A DNA stretch of 64,000 nucleotides from Desulfatitalea tepidiphila (GTDB taxonomy: Bacteria; Desulfobacterota; Desulfobacteria; Desulfobacterales; Desulfosarcinaceae). Below the pieces are notes generated by a model. That model saw only the letters and a list, made by a program, of their open reading frames with translations. It ran no database searches and had not been told where the DNA came from. The stretch is taken from positions 620,001 through 684,000 of the forward strand of contig NZ_BCAG01000006.1 of assembly GCF_001293685.1 (NCBI RefSeq), read 5' to 3'. A program made the position numbers and the translations under genes. Below, piece after piece: positions 25,345 through 33,373 of the stretch (the first letter of the stretch is position 1; the number at the start of each line of letters is the position of its first letter).

Positions 25345-25695
25345 ATGTCCTCCTTTCATGTATAAGCTTGAAGACGCCATTTTCCTAAATCCTGCGGGCA
25401 AGCAACAGCACCATCCAAATCTTCTATAAATCAGCCACTGTCTATAGCAGCTTACTCTTTTTTGCGACGATTGTCAGTGCCGATGACGGCAATTTTTACA
25501 TAACAACCCAATATCACATTACATTTTTTACAATTTTTCGAAATCCTGCAAACACCAAACATAATCATACAAATACAAGACTCGGAAAATTGTGTCCAAT
25601 GATCTCAATCGATGATGCCTGTGGGACTGCTGACTCTGCTGACTCTGCTGACACACTCTCCAAGCATGCGAAATCAAAACGAAAGGATTTATAAA
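25345..25695. other. Divergent intergenic control region
   Basis: About 350 bases between the divergent 434-aa gene and the 619-aa ATPase gene, so it must hold promoters for both. The part from 25490 to 25590 is AT-rich. A 9-base tandem repeat lies at 25627-25652 just upstream of the ATPase start. I see no RNA gene. Confidence 0.45.
25627..25652 (+). repeat. Tandem repeat, 9-base unit CTGCTGACT, 2.9 copies
   Basis: Three consecutive units, the last lacking its final T. It lies 44 bases before the ATG of the ATPase gene, in the probable 5' leader. It could be an operator with repeated half-sites or a simple slippage tract. Confidence 0.7.
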
Positions 25696-27555
25696 ATGGA
25701 AGAAAATTTGGTTGAACTTATCAAAGGGTATGAAGTCACAGAAAGTTGTAATAGAAGCTCCATCCCGAACTCAACCGGGGCTGATGATACAAGGCCGGTC
25801 GAGGCACCAGCTGCAAAGGGTGCGGATACAGTCGAGACGGAAATTGAAGAACAATCCAGGGATTTGATTTATGAAATCCGAGACGGCCACCTATTTAAAG
25901 TGACAGGGGGCAAGGACACTCGGGTTGCCAATTTTTACCTGACAATTGCCGCACAGTATATCCGAATGGATGAGGGCACTGTCACAGGCCGGGATTTTAA
26001 AATCGAAGTGCATTTAAGGGACGAAATTATCGAGTTGATGATTCCTGTAGAGGAATTTTGCGGCAACCGATTGGCAAATCAAATCATTGCACAGGCCGGA
26101 TCAAGGGCTATCATCTATGGCAATCAAAATGATTTGAGAATTGCTGCCCAGGAGATGTCCACACCACCAACGAAGACCATCACTTCAAGCATGGGTTTTG
26201 ACAATCATGGAATGTATTTAGCGCCCGGCATGGTGATCTCAAAAGCCGGTATTGATCAATTACCAGAGATCGACGTTGACTTGAGTGAGGGCAATTTTTC
26301 CCGTCACATTGGTTTTTTGTCACCTAACCAGGATCGGATCAAGGATTTGGTCGACCATATTCTGGCTGATTTTATGCAGCTCAAGTATCACCAGGTCGTC
26401 TATCCGCTGATCGGTCATATCGTTGCGGCTGCCTTTGCATCACAGATTAGTGAAATTGGCAGACAAAAGCCCGTGATGCATCTTCAAGGAACTTCAGGTT
26501 GTGGCAAGACCTTTCTTGGCAACCTTGCCGCATCCTTTTATTGTGCCTTCAACGATAGGCCCATCCCTTGGACCTCCACTGCGAATTCGATTGAATATGA
26601 GGGGTATTTTTTCCGTGACGCGCTGTTTTTTATCGACGATTTGAAAACATCGATAATTGATCCGAAAAAGGTCATCCGAATCATTCAGAACAGTGCCAAC
26701 TCTCAGGGACGCAGCCGTCTGACTGCCGGTGGCGGTCTCAAGTTGACGCCCATGCGAGGCGTAAGAGGCCTGATCCTGTCAACAGGCGAGGATTTCATAA
26801 ACGATGTCGAATCGGTCTCCGGTCGCACCCTACTTATTCATGTGGAGCCGGACCAGAATCAGCAATCTGGTAACAAGTGCTGGGCTCGCCGGGATGAATA
26901 CAGCATGTTAATGCCCGCCTTGTTGCAGTGGCTTTTGGCTCAGGATGATTGGACTGAGCAATTTGAGAATTGCGTAAATGAAGAGACGGCAAGAATTAGC
27001 GCCACCATAGCCGATTTTTCCAACGGATTTCGCGTAGCCAGCAACTGGGCCTTAAATGCCTGGGGCTTTATGCTATTTGTTAGATACGCTGAGCATTTAC
27101 AGGTTGTCAATGAGGGCCGCGCAGATGCAATCATTCGTGAATACAGACAGATAGTCGAAAACCATATCGCCGCACATGCAAATCGCATAAGGATTCAAAG
27201 TCCGGTCGAGGTTTTTTATCAGATTCTCAGCCAGAGATTTGCCACCGGTTCCATCATGGTACAAGGGTTATCGGATCAAAACAGCGGTCGCCTGATTGGC
27301 AAGGTCCGTGAAAACCAAATTATTTGTCTGTTTCCTGATCCAACCTTCGAAGTCCTGCAACGGCACTTTCGGGCTTCTGGTAGAAAAATGTCCTTTAGCA
27401 AAGAAACATTAAGGGACGCCTTGGACAGGGAAAACCTCATAATAAGGTCAGGCCCAGGCCGCATCACCCATCAAGTCAGAATGGGTGCCAGCCGGCTGCA
27501 GGCATGGCAGTTCGATATCAATGAATTTAAAGCACGCTGCGGTATGATGGATTAA
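25696..27555 (+). CDS. DUF927-like P-loop ATPase/helicase (619 aa)
   Basis: Start at 25696 (MEENLVELIK) after GAAAGGATTTATAAA; an upstream in-frame ATG at 25612 would add a repeat-encoded leader and is unlikely. The N-terminal 180 residues are of unknown fold. The ATPase core has Walker A (GTSGCGKT) near residue 265, a probable Walker B (ALFFIDDLK) near 309, and a sensor-like LILSTGED near 355. The arrangement matches DUF927-type putative helicases found next to primases in phages and plasmids. The C-terminal 100 residues are probably a winged helix. Its partner could be the primase-helicase at 18572-20896, though that protein already has a helicase domain. Confidence 0.8.
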   Translation: MEENLVELIKGYEVTESCNRSSIPNSTGADDTRPVEAPAAKGADTVETEIEEQSRDLIYEIRDGHLFKVTGGKDTRVANFYLTIAAQYIRMDEGTVTGRDFKIEVHLRDEIIELMIPVEEFCGNRLANQIIAQAGSRAIIYGNQNDLRIAAQEMSTPPTKTITSSMGFDNHGMYLAPGMVISKAGIDQLPEIDVDLSEGNFSRHIGFLSPNQDRIKDLVDHILADFMQLKYHQVVYPLIGHIVAAAFASQISEIGRQKPVMHLQGTSGCGKTFLGNLAASFYCAFNDRPIPWTSTANSIEYEGYFFRDALFFIDDLKTSIIDPKKVIRIIQNSANSQGRSRLTAGGGLKLTPMRGVRGLILSTGEDFINDVESVSGRTLLIHVEPDQNQQSGNKCWARRDEYSMLMPALLQWLLAQDDWTEQFENCVNEETARISATIADFSNGFRVASNWALNAWGFMLFVRYAEHLQVVNEGRADAIIREYRQIVENHIAAHANRIRIQSPVEVFYQILSQRFATGSIMVQGLSDQNSGRLIGKVRENQIICLFPDPTFEVLQRHFRASGRKMSFSKETLRDALDRENLIIRSGPGRITHQVRMGASRLQAWQFDINEFKARCGMMD

Positions 27556-27745
27556 TCAATCCCGGCAGTGAATCGTTACAACAACTAAAATCAATTAGGG
27601 TCCCGAACCCCGATCATGTTACGGTCACCGCCATAGTGCACCGGCCAACCTACCGCAATTACCCGCAACACCGATTTAGTTACAGGTCATAACTGACCGA
27701 ATTTATAAGATGTTACCTCTGGACCCGGGAAGGACAGAGGTCATC

Positions 27746-28069
27746 ATGGATCAAATCAAGAGTCAACTCGGCCAGGTCCTCGGCGTCAAGCAGATCGCCG
27801 AATACACAGGGCTTGACCAGAAAACCATTAGAAAATACTATCATCAATTAGGCGGGATACGCGTGGGATCGCGTATCGTGTTCTTTGAAAAGGAGTTTAT
27901 CAATGCCATACAAACGCAATCACAAGTGGTATGCCCAGGTGCGCAAAGAGGGCCAGAAATGCGAACGGGTCTTCCTGACGAAGAAGGAGGCCGTGGATTG
28001 GGAAGTGGAGATGCGGAAAAAGCCCGTAAGCGAGTGGTCAGGCAGGACCGACACGGTCTGTTTGAATGA
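27746..28069 (+). CDS. Excisionase-like HTH protein (107 aa)
   Basis: Start at 27746 (MDQIKSQLGQ). Residues 10-55 (LGVKQIAEYTGLDQKTIRKYY then RVGSRIVFFEKEFINAI) are a MerR/AlpA-like helix-turn-helix with a small wing, as in excisionases and helix_turn_helix_17 proteins. The last 50 residues overlap the integrase gene in another frame (167 bases) and look like read-through sequence with low complexity (Gly, Arg, Glu). The functional part is probably only the first 55 or so residues. It would bias the integrase toward excision. Confidence 0.7.
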   Translation: MDQIKSQLGQVLGVKQIAEYTGLDQKTIRKYYHQLGGIRVGSRIVFFEKEFINAIQTQSQVVCPGAQRGPEMRTGLPDEEGGRGLGSGDAEKARKRVVRQDRHGLFE

Positions 28070-29009
28070 TTGGGCGCAAAAATATCTCGATTTTTCCCGA
28101 CCCAGCTTCTCTCACAACACGTATGTCGAAAAACGCTCGTTATTCAAGCGCTTGTTCAAGATCTTAGATCCTGACATGCCGGTGTCAAAGCTAAAACCAG
28201 CCCTGCTGATGGAATATATTGTTGAACAGAAGGAGCAGCGGTCTGGGAATGCTTCAAACCGGGACCGGAAGAACCTGGTGGCGGCATGGAACTGGGGTAT
28301 GAAATACATGGACCCTCCCCTTCCCGGCCCCAATCCCTGCCTGGTGGAGCGAATGCCTGAGATACGGCAGCCGAGATACGTCCCCCCGGATGAGGACTTC
28401 TGGAAGGTGTATGCGTTAGCAGAAGGCCAGGACAAGGTCATGTTGTTGGCTTTTTTGCACCTGGCGGCCCGTCGAAGTGAAATCTTCCGGCTCACATGGG
28501 AGGATATCGACTTTGCAAACAACCGCGTAAGAATATGGACCAGAAAGAGGCATGGGGGCACTTACGAGTATGACTGGCTACCCATGACCAAAGAGCTTCG
28601 CAAATCGATGCGGTGGTGGTGGGAAAACAGGCCCATCAAGGACAAGCCCCATGTGTTTTTATGCCTGGATAAGACCGAATTTTGTAGAGACTATCTGGGC
28701 GAGCCCTTTCGTTACCGGATCCATTTCATGCGGCGCCTATGTGAACGAGCCGGAGTCAAGGTCTTTGGATTCCACGCTATAAGGCATTTTTCTGCATCCC
28801 TGTTGTTCAAGTTGGGATACGAGGTCGCTGTCATTCAGACGATACTCCGGCACAAAAGCCCCAACACAACCGAGCGCTACTTAAGAAGCATCGGTCTGGA
28901 AAGGGTCCGGGAGGCGTTGGAAGATTTGAAACCGTCACCCGCTCGGGTCATAAAATTGGAGGAAAGGCCAAAAAAGGCCCGGGCAGCAGGAAAGAAAAAA
29001 GCCGTCTGA
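27903..29009 (+). CDS. Tyrosine recombinase / site-specific integrase
   Basis: Start at 27903 (MPYKRNHKWY) after AAAAGGAG. At 368 residues it is a normal phage/island integrase. An N-terminal arm-binding strand region (residues 5-35) precedes a SAM-like core-binding domain (50-140) and the catalytic domain. Catalytic residues are visible: Arg190 (AARRSEI), His291-x-x-Arg294 (FHAIRHF), His317 (LRHKS) and the nucleophile Tyr326 (ERYLRS). The C-terminus is Lys-rich. It lies 55 bases from the 3' end of tRNA-Glu, the expected place for an integrase beside its attachment site. It catalyses integration and, with the HTH protein, excision of the island. Confidence 0.95.
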   Translation: MPYKRNHKWYAQVRKEGQKCERVFLTKKEAVDWEVEMRKKPVSEWSGRTDTVCLNDWAQKYLDFSRPSFSHNTYVEKRSLFKRLFKILDPDMPVSKLKPALLMEYIVEQKEQRSGNASNRDRKNLVAAWNWGMKYMDPPLPGPNPCLVERMPEIRQPRYVPPDEDFWKVYALAEGQDKVMLLAFLHLAARRSEIFRLTWEDIDFANNRVRIWTRKRHGGTYEYDWLPMTKELRKSMRWWWENRPIKDKPHVFLCLDKTEFCRDYLGEPFRYRIHFMRRLCERAGVKVFGFHAIRHFSASLLFKLGYEVAVIQTILRHKSPNTTERYLRSIGLERVREALEDLKPSPARVIKLEERPKKARAAGKKKAV

Positions 29010-29064
29010 GGAGCCGTCAACTCCTCAAGCGGCAGAGGCAAGGTTTGTAACCTATTGATTTTTT

Positions 29065-29139
29065 GGTGATCCCAAGGGGATTCGAACCCCTGTTACTGGC
29101 GTGAGAGGCCAGTGTCCTAACCGCTAGACGATGGGACCA
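29065..29139 (-). tRNA. tRNA-Glu (anticodon CTC), probable attachment site of the island
   Basis: On the minus strand the sequence folds into a complete cloverleaf: acceptor GGTCCCA/TGGGATC, D-arm with TAGCGGTTAGGAC, anticodon stem CTGGC/GCCAG with loop CTCTCAC (anticodon CTC, reading GAG), and T-arm with GGTTCGAATCC. CCA is encoded (29065-29067). Its 3' end faces the integrase gene, as expected when an element inserts into the 3' part of a tRNA gene and restores it. No second copy of the tRNA 3' end was noticed to the left in this window, so the other junction probably lies beyond base 1. Confidence 0.97.
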
Positions 29140-29264
29140 CATCGGTAAAGGTAGTGCGTGGCATATAGAATGGCCGCGTGTTTGTCAACCAAAATTGGCG
29201 GCGTGGCCCGGTCGCCGACAACCGGTGATCTCCTTGAGAAGCCCGGATGGATTGAGCCCAAACC

Positions 29265-29468
29265 TCATGGAGCACTCTTTTTGACCCCCTTGCGGATGCC
29301 GACGCTGAAATAGACGATCGGGCCGATAAAGGGGACCAGGGTGACGAAGGCCCAGGCGGCCTTTTTTTCGATGCCGCCGAAGTCTTTTTTGGAGATGTCG
29401 ATGACGGCCCAGACGGTGAGCAGGTAAAAGGCGATGCCACCCAGGACGATCCATTCCGCTGCGTTCAT
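29265..29468 (-). CDS. Small membrane protein with PLDc_N-type domain (67 aa)
   Basis: Two membrane helices (residues 5-24 and 38-58) joined by a short basic loop (DISKKDFGGIEKKAAW), with WVFVT/PFIGP-like features (FVTLVPFIGPIVYF) typical of the PLDc_N (cardiolipin-synthase N-terminal-like) family of small inner-membrane proteins. It ends with a basic tail. It starts seven bases after the mltB stop, with GGAAGGAT as its ribosome-binding site inside the mltB end, so it is cotranscribed with mltB. Function unknown. Confidence 0.75.
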   Translation of the reverse strand: MNAAEWIVLGGIAFYLLTVWAVIDISKKDFGGIEKKAAWAFVTLVPFIGPIVYFSVGIRKGVKKSAP

Positions 29469-29475
29469 GTTCGTT

Positions 29476-30369
29476 TTATCCTTCCAGCAGACCGGTGATT
29501 TCCAGGATGGTGTTCACATAGTACTTGCTGTGATTATAGTGGTAGACGACCTTGAAGGCCTGGTTGCGGTCGATACCGGGTTTCCAGCCGTAGTTTTGCA
29601 GGTAGCTGGCGATGCTGAAGATGGCGTCGGCATCCACGAAGAGATCGATCCGGCCGTCGCCATCGCCGTCCTGCCCGTAGGCGAGGATGTTGCTGGGCAT
29701 GAACTGGGCGATGCCCAGGGCGCCGGCGTAAGATCCGACCACGGAAACGGGATCGACCCGGTGCAGGTCGGTGTAAGTCAGAAAGGCCTTGAGCTCCTTA
29801 TAGGCCCAGTCGGATTTGCTGTCCGCCTTTTTTTCGTAATCGTCGCGGCGGAATCGGGTCTTTTGATTCAGTTGCTGGTAGAGATACTCCCTGGGGCCGG
29901 GTTCGGTCAGGGCCGCCATGGTCGAAAGGGTGTTGAGGATCGAGCGCTTGCCCAGATAGCGGCCGAACTTGGTCTCCACCAGGATGATGGCCGTGATCAC
30001 TTTGGGGTCCACGCCGAACTTCTGCCGGGCCGTGGTCAGGATGTCGGCGTGCGTGGCCATGTAAAGGCGGGCTTCGTCGATCCAGCTGTGATGGGTCATC
30101 TTGCCGTAGTCCAGTTTGGCCTCGTTGTGCTGGAAATAGGCGGCTACGCTCTGAGCTTCGAACACGACCTCCGCGTTGCTGTAAAGCTGCCGGATGCGCC
30201 CGGCATCGTACCCGTCGGCGACAAGACGCTTTTGCAGAGCGTCAAAAAACGAGGCGGTCCCGTCCTCGGCGTCGGACGACGGTATGGCGGCCAGAAGCCC
30301 CAGAATAATGAAAATTGGGACGATCCAGGCCCTGATCCAGCATTCAAGGAATGAACCTGCTCGATTCAT
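29476..30369 (-). CDS. mltB: Lytic murein transglycosylase B
   Basis: Periplasmic muramidase that cleaves peptidoglycan with formation of 1,6-anhydro-muramic acid. I start it at 30369 (MNRAGSFLEC) after AGGAC; a hydrophobic signal helix follows (about residues 14-32) ending in ASS-like cleavage sequence. No lipobox is clear, so it may be a soluble form. The catalytic Glu is in ILVETKFGRYLG (about residue 130). The MltB signature ALGIAQFMPSN and the DGDGDGRIDLF loop, probably a Ca-binding-like turn, are near residue 220-245. Length 297 is normal for the SLT_2 family. Confidence 0.9.
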   Translation of the reverse strand: MNRAGSFLECWIRAWIVPIFIILGLLAAIPSSDAEDGTASFFDALQKRLVADGYDAGRIRQLYSNAEVVFEAQSVAAYFQHNEAKLDYGKMTHHSWIDEARLYMATHADILTTARQKFGVDPKVITAIILVETKFGRYLGKRSILNTLSTMAALTEPGPREYLYQQLNQKTRFRRDDYEKKADSKSDWAYKELKAFLTYTDLHRVDPVSVVGSYAGALGIAQFMPSNILAYGQDGDGDGRIDLFVDADAIFSIASYLQNYGWKPGIDRNQAFKVVYHYNHSKYYVNTILEITGLLEG

Positions 30370-30552
30370 GAAAAGTCCTGTAGGGCTGACCGGAAGTCTT
30401 GGTTCGCGCGGCTGCGGCCCTGCGGCCGCGCTTGATAGGGCCACAATGACATGCTATGGTGCGGGCTGTCAATTGGTAATGGTTGGATTCCTTGAAGAAA
30501 TCGACGGTCTGAAGACCAGGCGGCGGCCGGAATGGCGACGGTGGTAAAACCC

Positions 30553-31917
30553 ATGGCGAAGACGATTTACAGCTGCCAGGCATGCGGCTATCAGTCGCCC
30601 AAATGGCTGGGCAAATGCCCGGATTGCGGCCAGTGGGATAGCTTTGCCGAGGAAAAGATGGCCGACAAAGCGCGCGGCGGCCCTCTGCGCGGTATTTCGG
30701 CGGCGCTCAAAGCTCCTGCGCCCGTACCCATCGACGAAGTGGATGTCGAAGACCAGGCGCGCCTCTCCACCCGCATCGGCGAATTGGACCGGGTGCTGGG
30801 CGGCGGCCTGGTGCCTGGATCGCTGGTGCTCATCGGCGGGGACCCGGGCATCGGCAAATCCACATTGATGCTCCAGGCCCTGCACGGCATGGCGGCCGGC
30901 ACGAGCAAGGTGCTCTATGTGTCGGGCGAGGAGTCGGTGCAACAGTTGCGCCTGCGCAGCCGCAGGCTGGGGGCCGGCGCGCCGCGCCTGCTTGTGGTGT
31001 CGGAGATCGATCTGGACGCCATTTTGAAGATGGTCGAGACCCATCGGCCCGACGTGCTGGTGATCGATTCCATCCAAACCATGTACAGCAGCGACCTCGC
31101 CTCGGCGCCGGGCAGCGTTAGCCAGGTGCGCGACTCGGCCATGCGTCTGATGCTCAACGCCAAGAAGAGCGGCATCCCCACCCTGCTGGTGGGGCATGTG
31201 ACCAAGGAGGGCGCCATCGCCGGTCCCAAGCTGCTGGAGCACATGGTGGACACGGTGCTCTACTTCGAAGGCGACCGCAACCATGTGTTCCGCATCCTGC
31301 GCGCCGTGAAGAACCGCTTCGGCTCCACCAACGAAATCGGCGTGTTCGAAATGCAGGCCGGGGGATTGATCGAAGTGCCCAATCCGTCCGCCGTATTTCT
31401 CTCCGAACGGCCCGACAATGCCGCCGGGTCGGTGGTGACGGCCACCATGGAAGGCACGCGGCCCATTCTGGTGGAACTTCAGGCCCTGGCCAGCAGCACC
31501 AACCTGGGCACCGCCCGGCGCACGGTGCTGGGCCTGGACCCGCAACGGGTGGCCCTGCTGGTGGCGGTAATGGAAAAAAAGCTGGGCATGCACTTGTTCG
31601 GGCACGACATCTTCATGAATGTGGCCGGCGGTGTGAAGATCGACGAACCGTCCGTTGATCTCGCCGTGCTGGCGGCCATTGCCTCGAGCTTCCTGGACAA
31701 GCCGGTGACCGGCGAGACCCTGGTCCTCGGCGAAGTGGGCCTGGCCGGCGAAGTGCGCGCCATCGGCAACATGGCCGCCCGGCTCTCCGAAGCCCAAAAA
31801 ATGGGATTTCACCGTTGCCTGGCGCCCAAGGGCAGCTTGAAGCGCGTGGCGGTGCCGGACCAGATCGAACTGATCGGGGTGGACACGGTGGAGCGCGCCC
31901 TGGAAGCCCTTTTTTAA
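30553..31917 (+). CDS. radA: DNA repair protein RadA
   Basis: RecA-like ATPase that helps process recombination intermediates (branch migration). The N-terminal zinc finger uses C8, C11, C22 and C25 (CQACG, CPDC). Walker A (GDPGIGKST) is near residue 95, the RadA-specific KNRFG motif near 253, and the C-terminal third is the Lon-like (Sms) domain with no protease Ser-Lys pair. At 454 residues it is the normal length. I prefer the start at 30553 (MAKTIYSCQ), which matches the family; an ATG at 30532 adds seven residues. Confidence 0.95.
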   Translation: MAKTIYSCQACGYQSPKWLGKCPDCGQWDSFAEEKMADKARGGPLRGISAALKAPAPVPIDEVDVEDQARLSTRIGELDRVLGGGLVPGSLVLIGGDPGIGKSTLMLQALHGMAAGTSKVLYVSGEESVQQLRLRSRRLGAGAPRLLVVSEIDLDAILKMVETHRPDVLVIDSIQTMYSSDLASAPGSVSQVRDSAMRLMLNAKKSGIPTLLVGHVTKEGAIAGPKLLEHMVDTVLYFEGDRNHVFRILRAVKNRFGSTNEIGVFEMQAGGLIEVPNPSAVFLSERPDNAAGSVVTATMEGTRPILVELQALASSTNLGTARRTVLGLDPQRVALLVAVMEKKLGMHLFGHDIFMNVAGGVKIDEPSVDLAVLAAIASSFLDKPVTGETLVLGEVGLAGEVRAIGNMAARLSEAQKMGFHRCLAPKGSLKRVAVPDQIELIGVDTVERALEALF

Positions 31918-31984
31918 ACTATGATCCAAACGGCAAGCCCCCTGACACTTTCGATCTCATTGACTTAAGCCAGGCATAAATACT

Positions 31985-32599
31985 ATGAAGCGGAAAATCA
32001 GCGGCCCGGGTGGCCGAAAAGGCCAGTGGCAGGACCACTACACCCGCCGTGCCAAAAAGGAAAACTACCCGGCCCGATCGGTATACAAGCTGGATGAAAT
32101 CCAGAAAAAGCATCGCATCATCGGCAAGGGCGACCGGATCCTGGATCTGGGGTGTGCGCCGGGCTCATGGCTGAAGTTCGCAGCCGAGCAGACCGGCCCG
32201 GGCGGCCGGGTCGTGGGTGTGGACCTGAAGCCGGTGACTGAACAGCTGCCGGGCAACGTCACCACGATTGTGGGCGACATTTGCGAAGTGGCGCGAAACA
32301 CGGAGGAGGCCCTGGGCAATGGGTTCGCGGTGGTGCTCAGCGACATGGCGCCCCAGACCACGGGCCATAAGTTCAGCGACGCGGTGCGCTCCTTTGAATT
32401 GTGCCGAACCGCACTGGCCATGGCCGACGCGTTGCTGAAACCCGGCGGTCATTTTGTGTGCAAAATTTTTCAAGGCGAGGACTTCAAAGCCTTTTGTGAC
32501 GATGTCAAAATGCGGTTCGACCGCATGCAGATCTTCAAACCCCAGAGCAGTCGAAAAGCCAGCCGTGAGATCTTCATCATCGGCCTGCGCAAAAAGTAG
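31985..32599 (+). CDS. rlmE: 23S rRNA 2'-O-ribose methyltransferase (U2552)
   Basis: FtsJ/RrmJ-family enzyme that methylates U2552 in the ribosomal A-loop using SAM. The SAM motif DLGCAPGSW is near residue 58. The K-D-K-E catalytic set is present: Lys in ARSVYKL, Asp in LSDMAPQ, Lys in FVCKIFQG, Glu near SREIFII. N-terminal basic residues (MKRKISGPGGRKGQ) bind rRNA. Length 204 is typical. It sits 67 bases downstream of radA and 12 bases before the yebC-family gene. Confidence 0.93.
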   Translation: MKRKISGPGGRKGQWQDHYTRRAKKENYPARSVYKLDEIQKKHRIIGKGDRILDLGCAPGSWLKFAAEQTGPGGRVVGVDLKPVTEQLPGNVTTIVGDICEVARNTEEALGNGFAVVLSDMAPQTTGHKFSDAVRSFELCRTALAMADALLKPGGHFVCKIFQGEDFKAFCDDVKMRFDRMQIFKPQSSRKASREIFIIGLRKK

Positions 32600-32611
32600 G
32601 AGGAACGACAC

Positions 32612-33352
32612 ATGTCAGGGCACAGTAAGTGGGCCAATATCAAACACCGCAAGGGCGCGGCCGACGCCAAGCGTGGCAAGGTGTTCACCAAACTGATCAA
32701 GGAAATTACCATGGCCGCCCGCCTGGGCGGCGGCGATGCCAACGCCAATCCCCGCTTGCGGGCGGCTATCATCGCGGCCAAGGCCGAGAACATGCCCAAG
32801 GACAACATGGAGCGGGCCATCAAGAAGGGCACCGGCGAGCTGGAGGGCGTCAATTACGAAGAGAACACCTACGAAGGATACGGTCCGGGCGGTGTGGCGA
32901 TCCTGATCGATTCCGTCACCGATAACAAGAACCGGGCGGTTTCCGAAATCCGCCACGCCCTTACCAAACACGGCGGCAACATGGGTGAAAGCGGTTGCGT
33001 CTCCTGGATGTTCGGCAAGAAAGGCTACCTGGTCATCGAAAAGGGCACCGTGGAGGAAGATGCCCTGATGGAGCTGGCCCTCGAGGCGGGTGCCGAAGAT
33101 GTGCGCGACGACGGGGACAATTTCGAGGTGATCACCGCGCCGGATAGTTTCGAGGCGGTCAAGGCGGCCATAGACGCAAAAGCGATCCCCTGCGTGGTGG
33201 CCGAAGTGAGCATGGTGCCCCAGAACCTGACGCCGGTGGAGGGCGAGACGGCCCAGAAGCTGATCCGTCTCATCGACGCCCTGGAGGATTGCGACGATGT
33301 TCAGAAAGTCTACAATAACGCCGACCTGCCCGACGACATCATGGACGAATAA
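32612..33352 (+). CDS. YebC/PmpR family transcriptional or translational regulator
   Basis: A 246-residue member of the TACO1/YebC family. Typical opening [20 protein letters not shown]; further conserved GGG(D)ANPRLR and a central [11 protein letters not shown] block. Members bind DNA or help ribosomes through poly-proline stretches. The ATG follows TAGGAGGAACGACAC. Gene order rlmE then yebC then gltB on the same strand suggests a shared transcript for the first two. Confidence 0.93.
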   Translation: MSGHSKWANIKHRKGAADAKRGKVFTKLIKEITMAARLGGGDANANPRLRAAIIAAKAENMPKDNMERAIKKGTGELEGVNYEENTYEGYGPGGVAILIDSVTDNKNRAVSEIRHALTKHGGNMGESGCVSWMFGKKGYLVIEKGTVEEDALMELALEAGAEDVRDDGDNFEVITAPDSFEAVKAAIDAKAIPCVVAEVSMVPQNLTPVEGETAQKLIRLIDALEDCDDVQKVYNNADLPDDIMDE

Positions 33353-33373
33353 TCCATTGGGGAAGGACCGAAT

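Noticed and set aside
1-29064. A second copy of the tRNA-Glu 3' end (attachment site) on the left
   Set aside because: No copy of ggggttcgaatcccc or its complement was noticed left of 29,065; the left junction probably lies outside the window.
30469-31929. A 486-codon minus-strand frame
   Set aside because: Shadow of radA, rich in His, Gln and Ala as usual for antisense of GC-rich genes.
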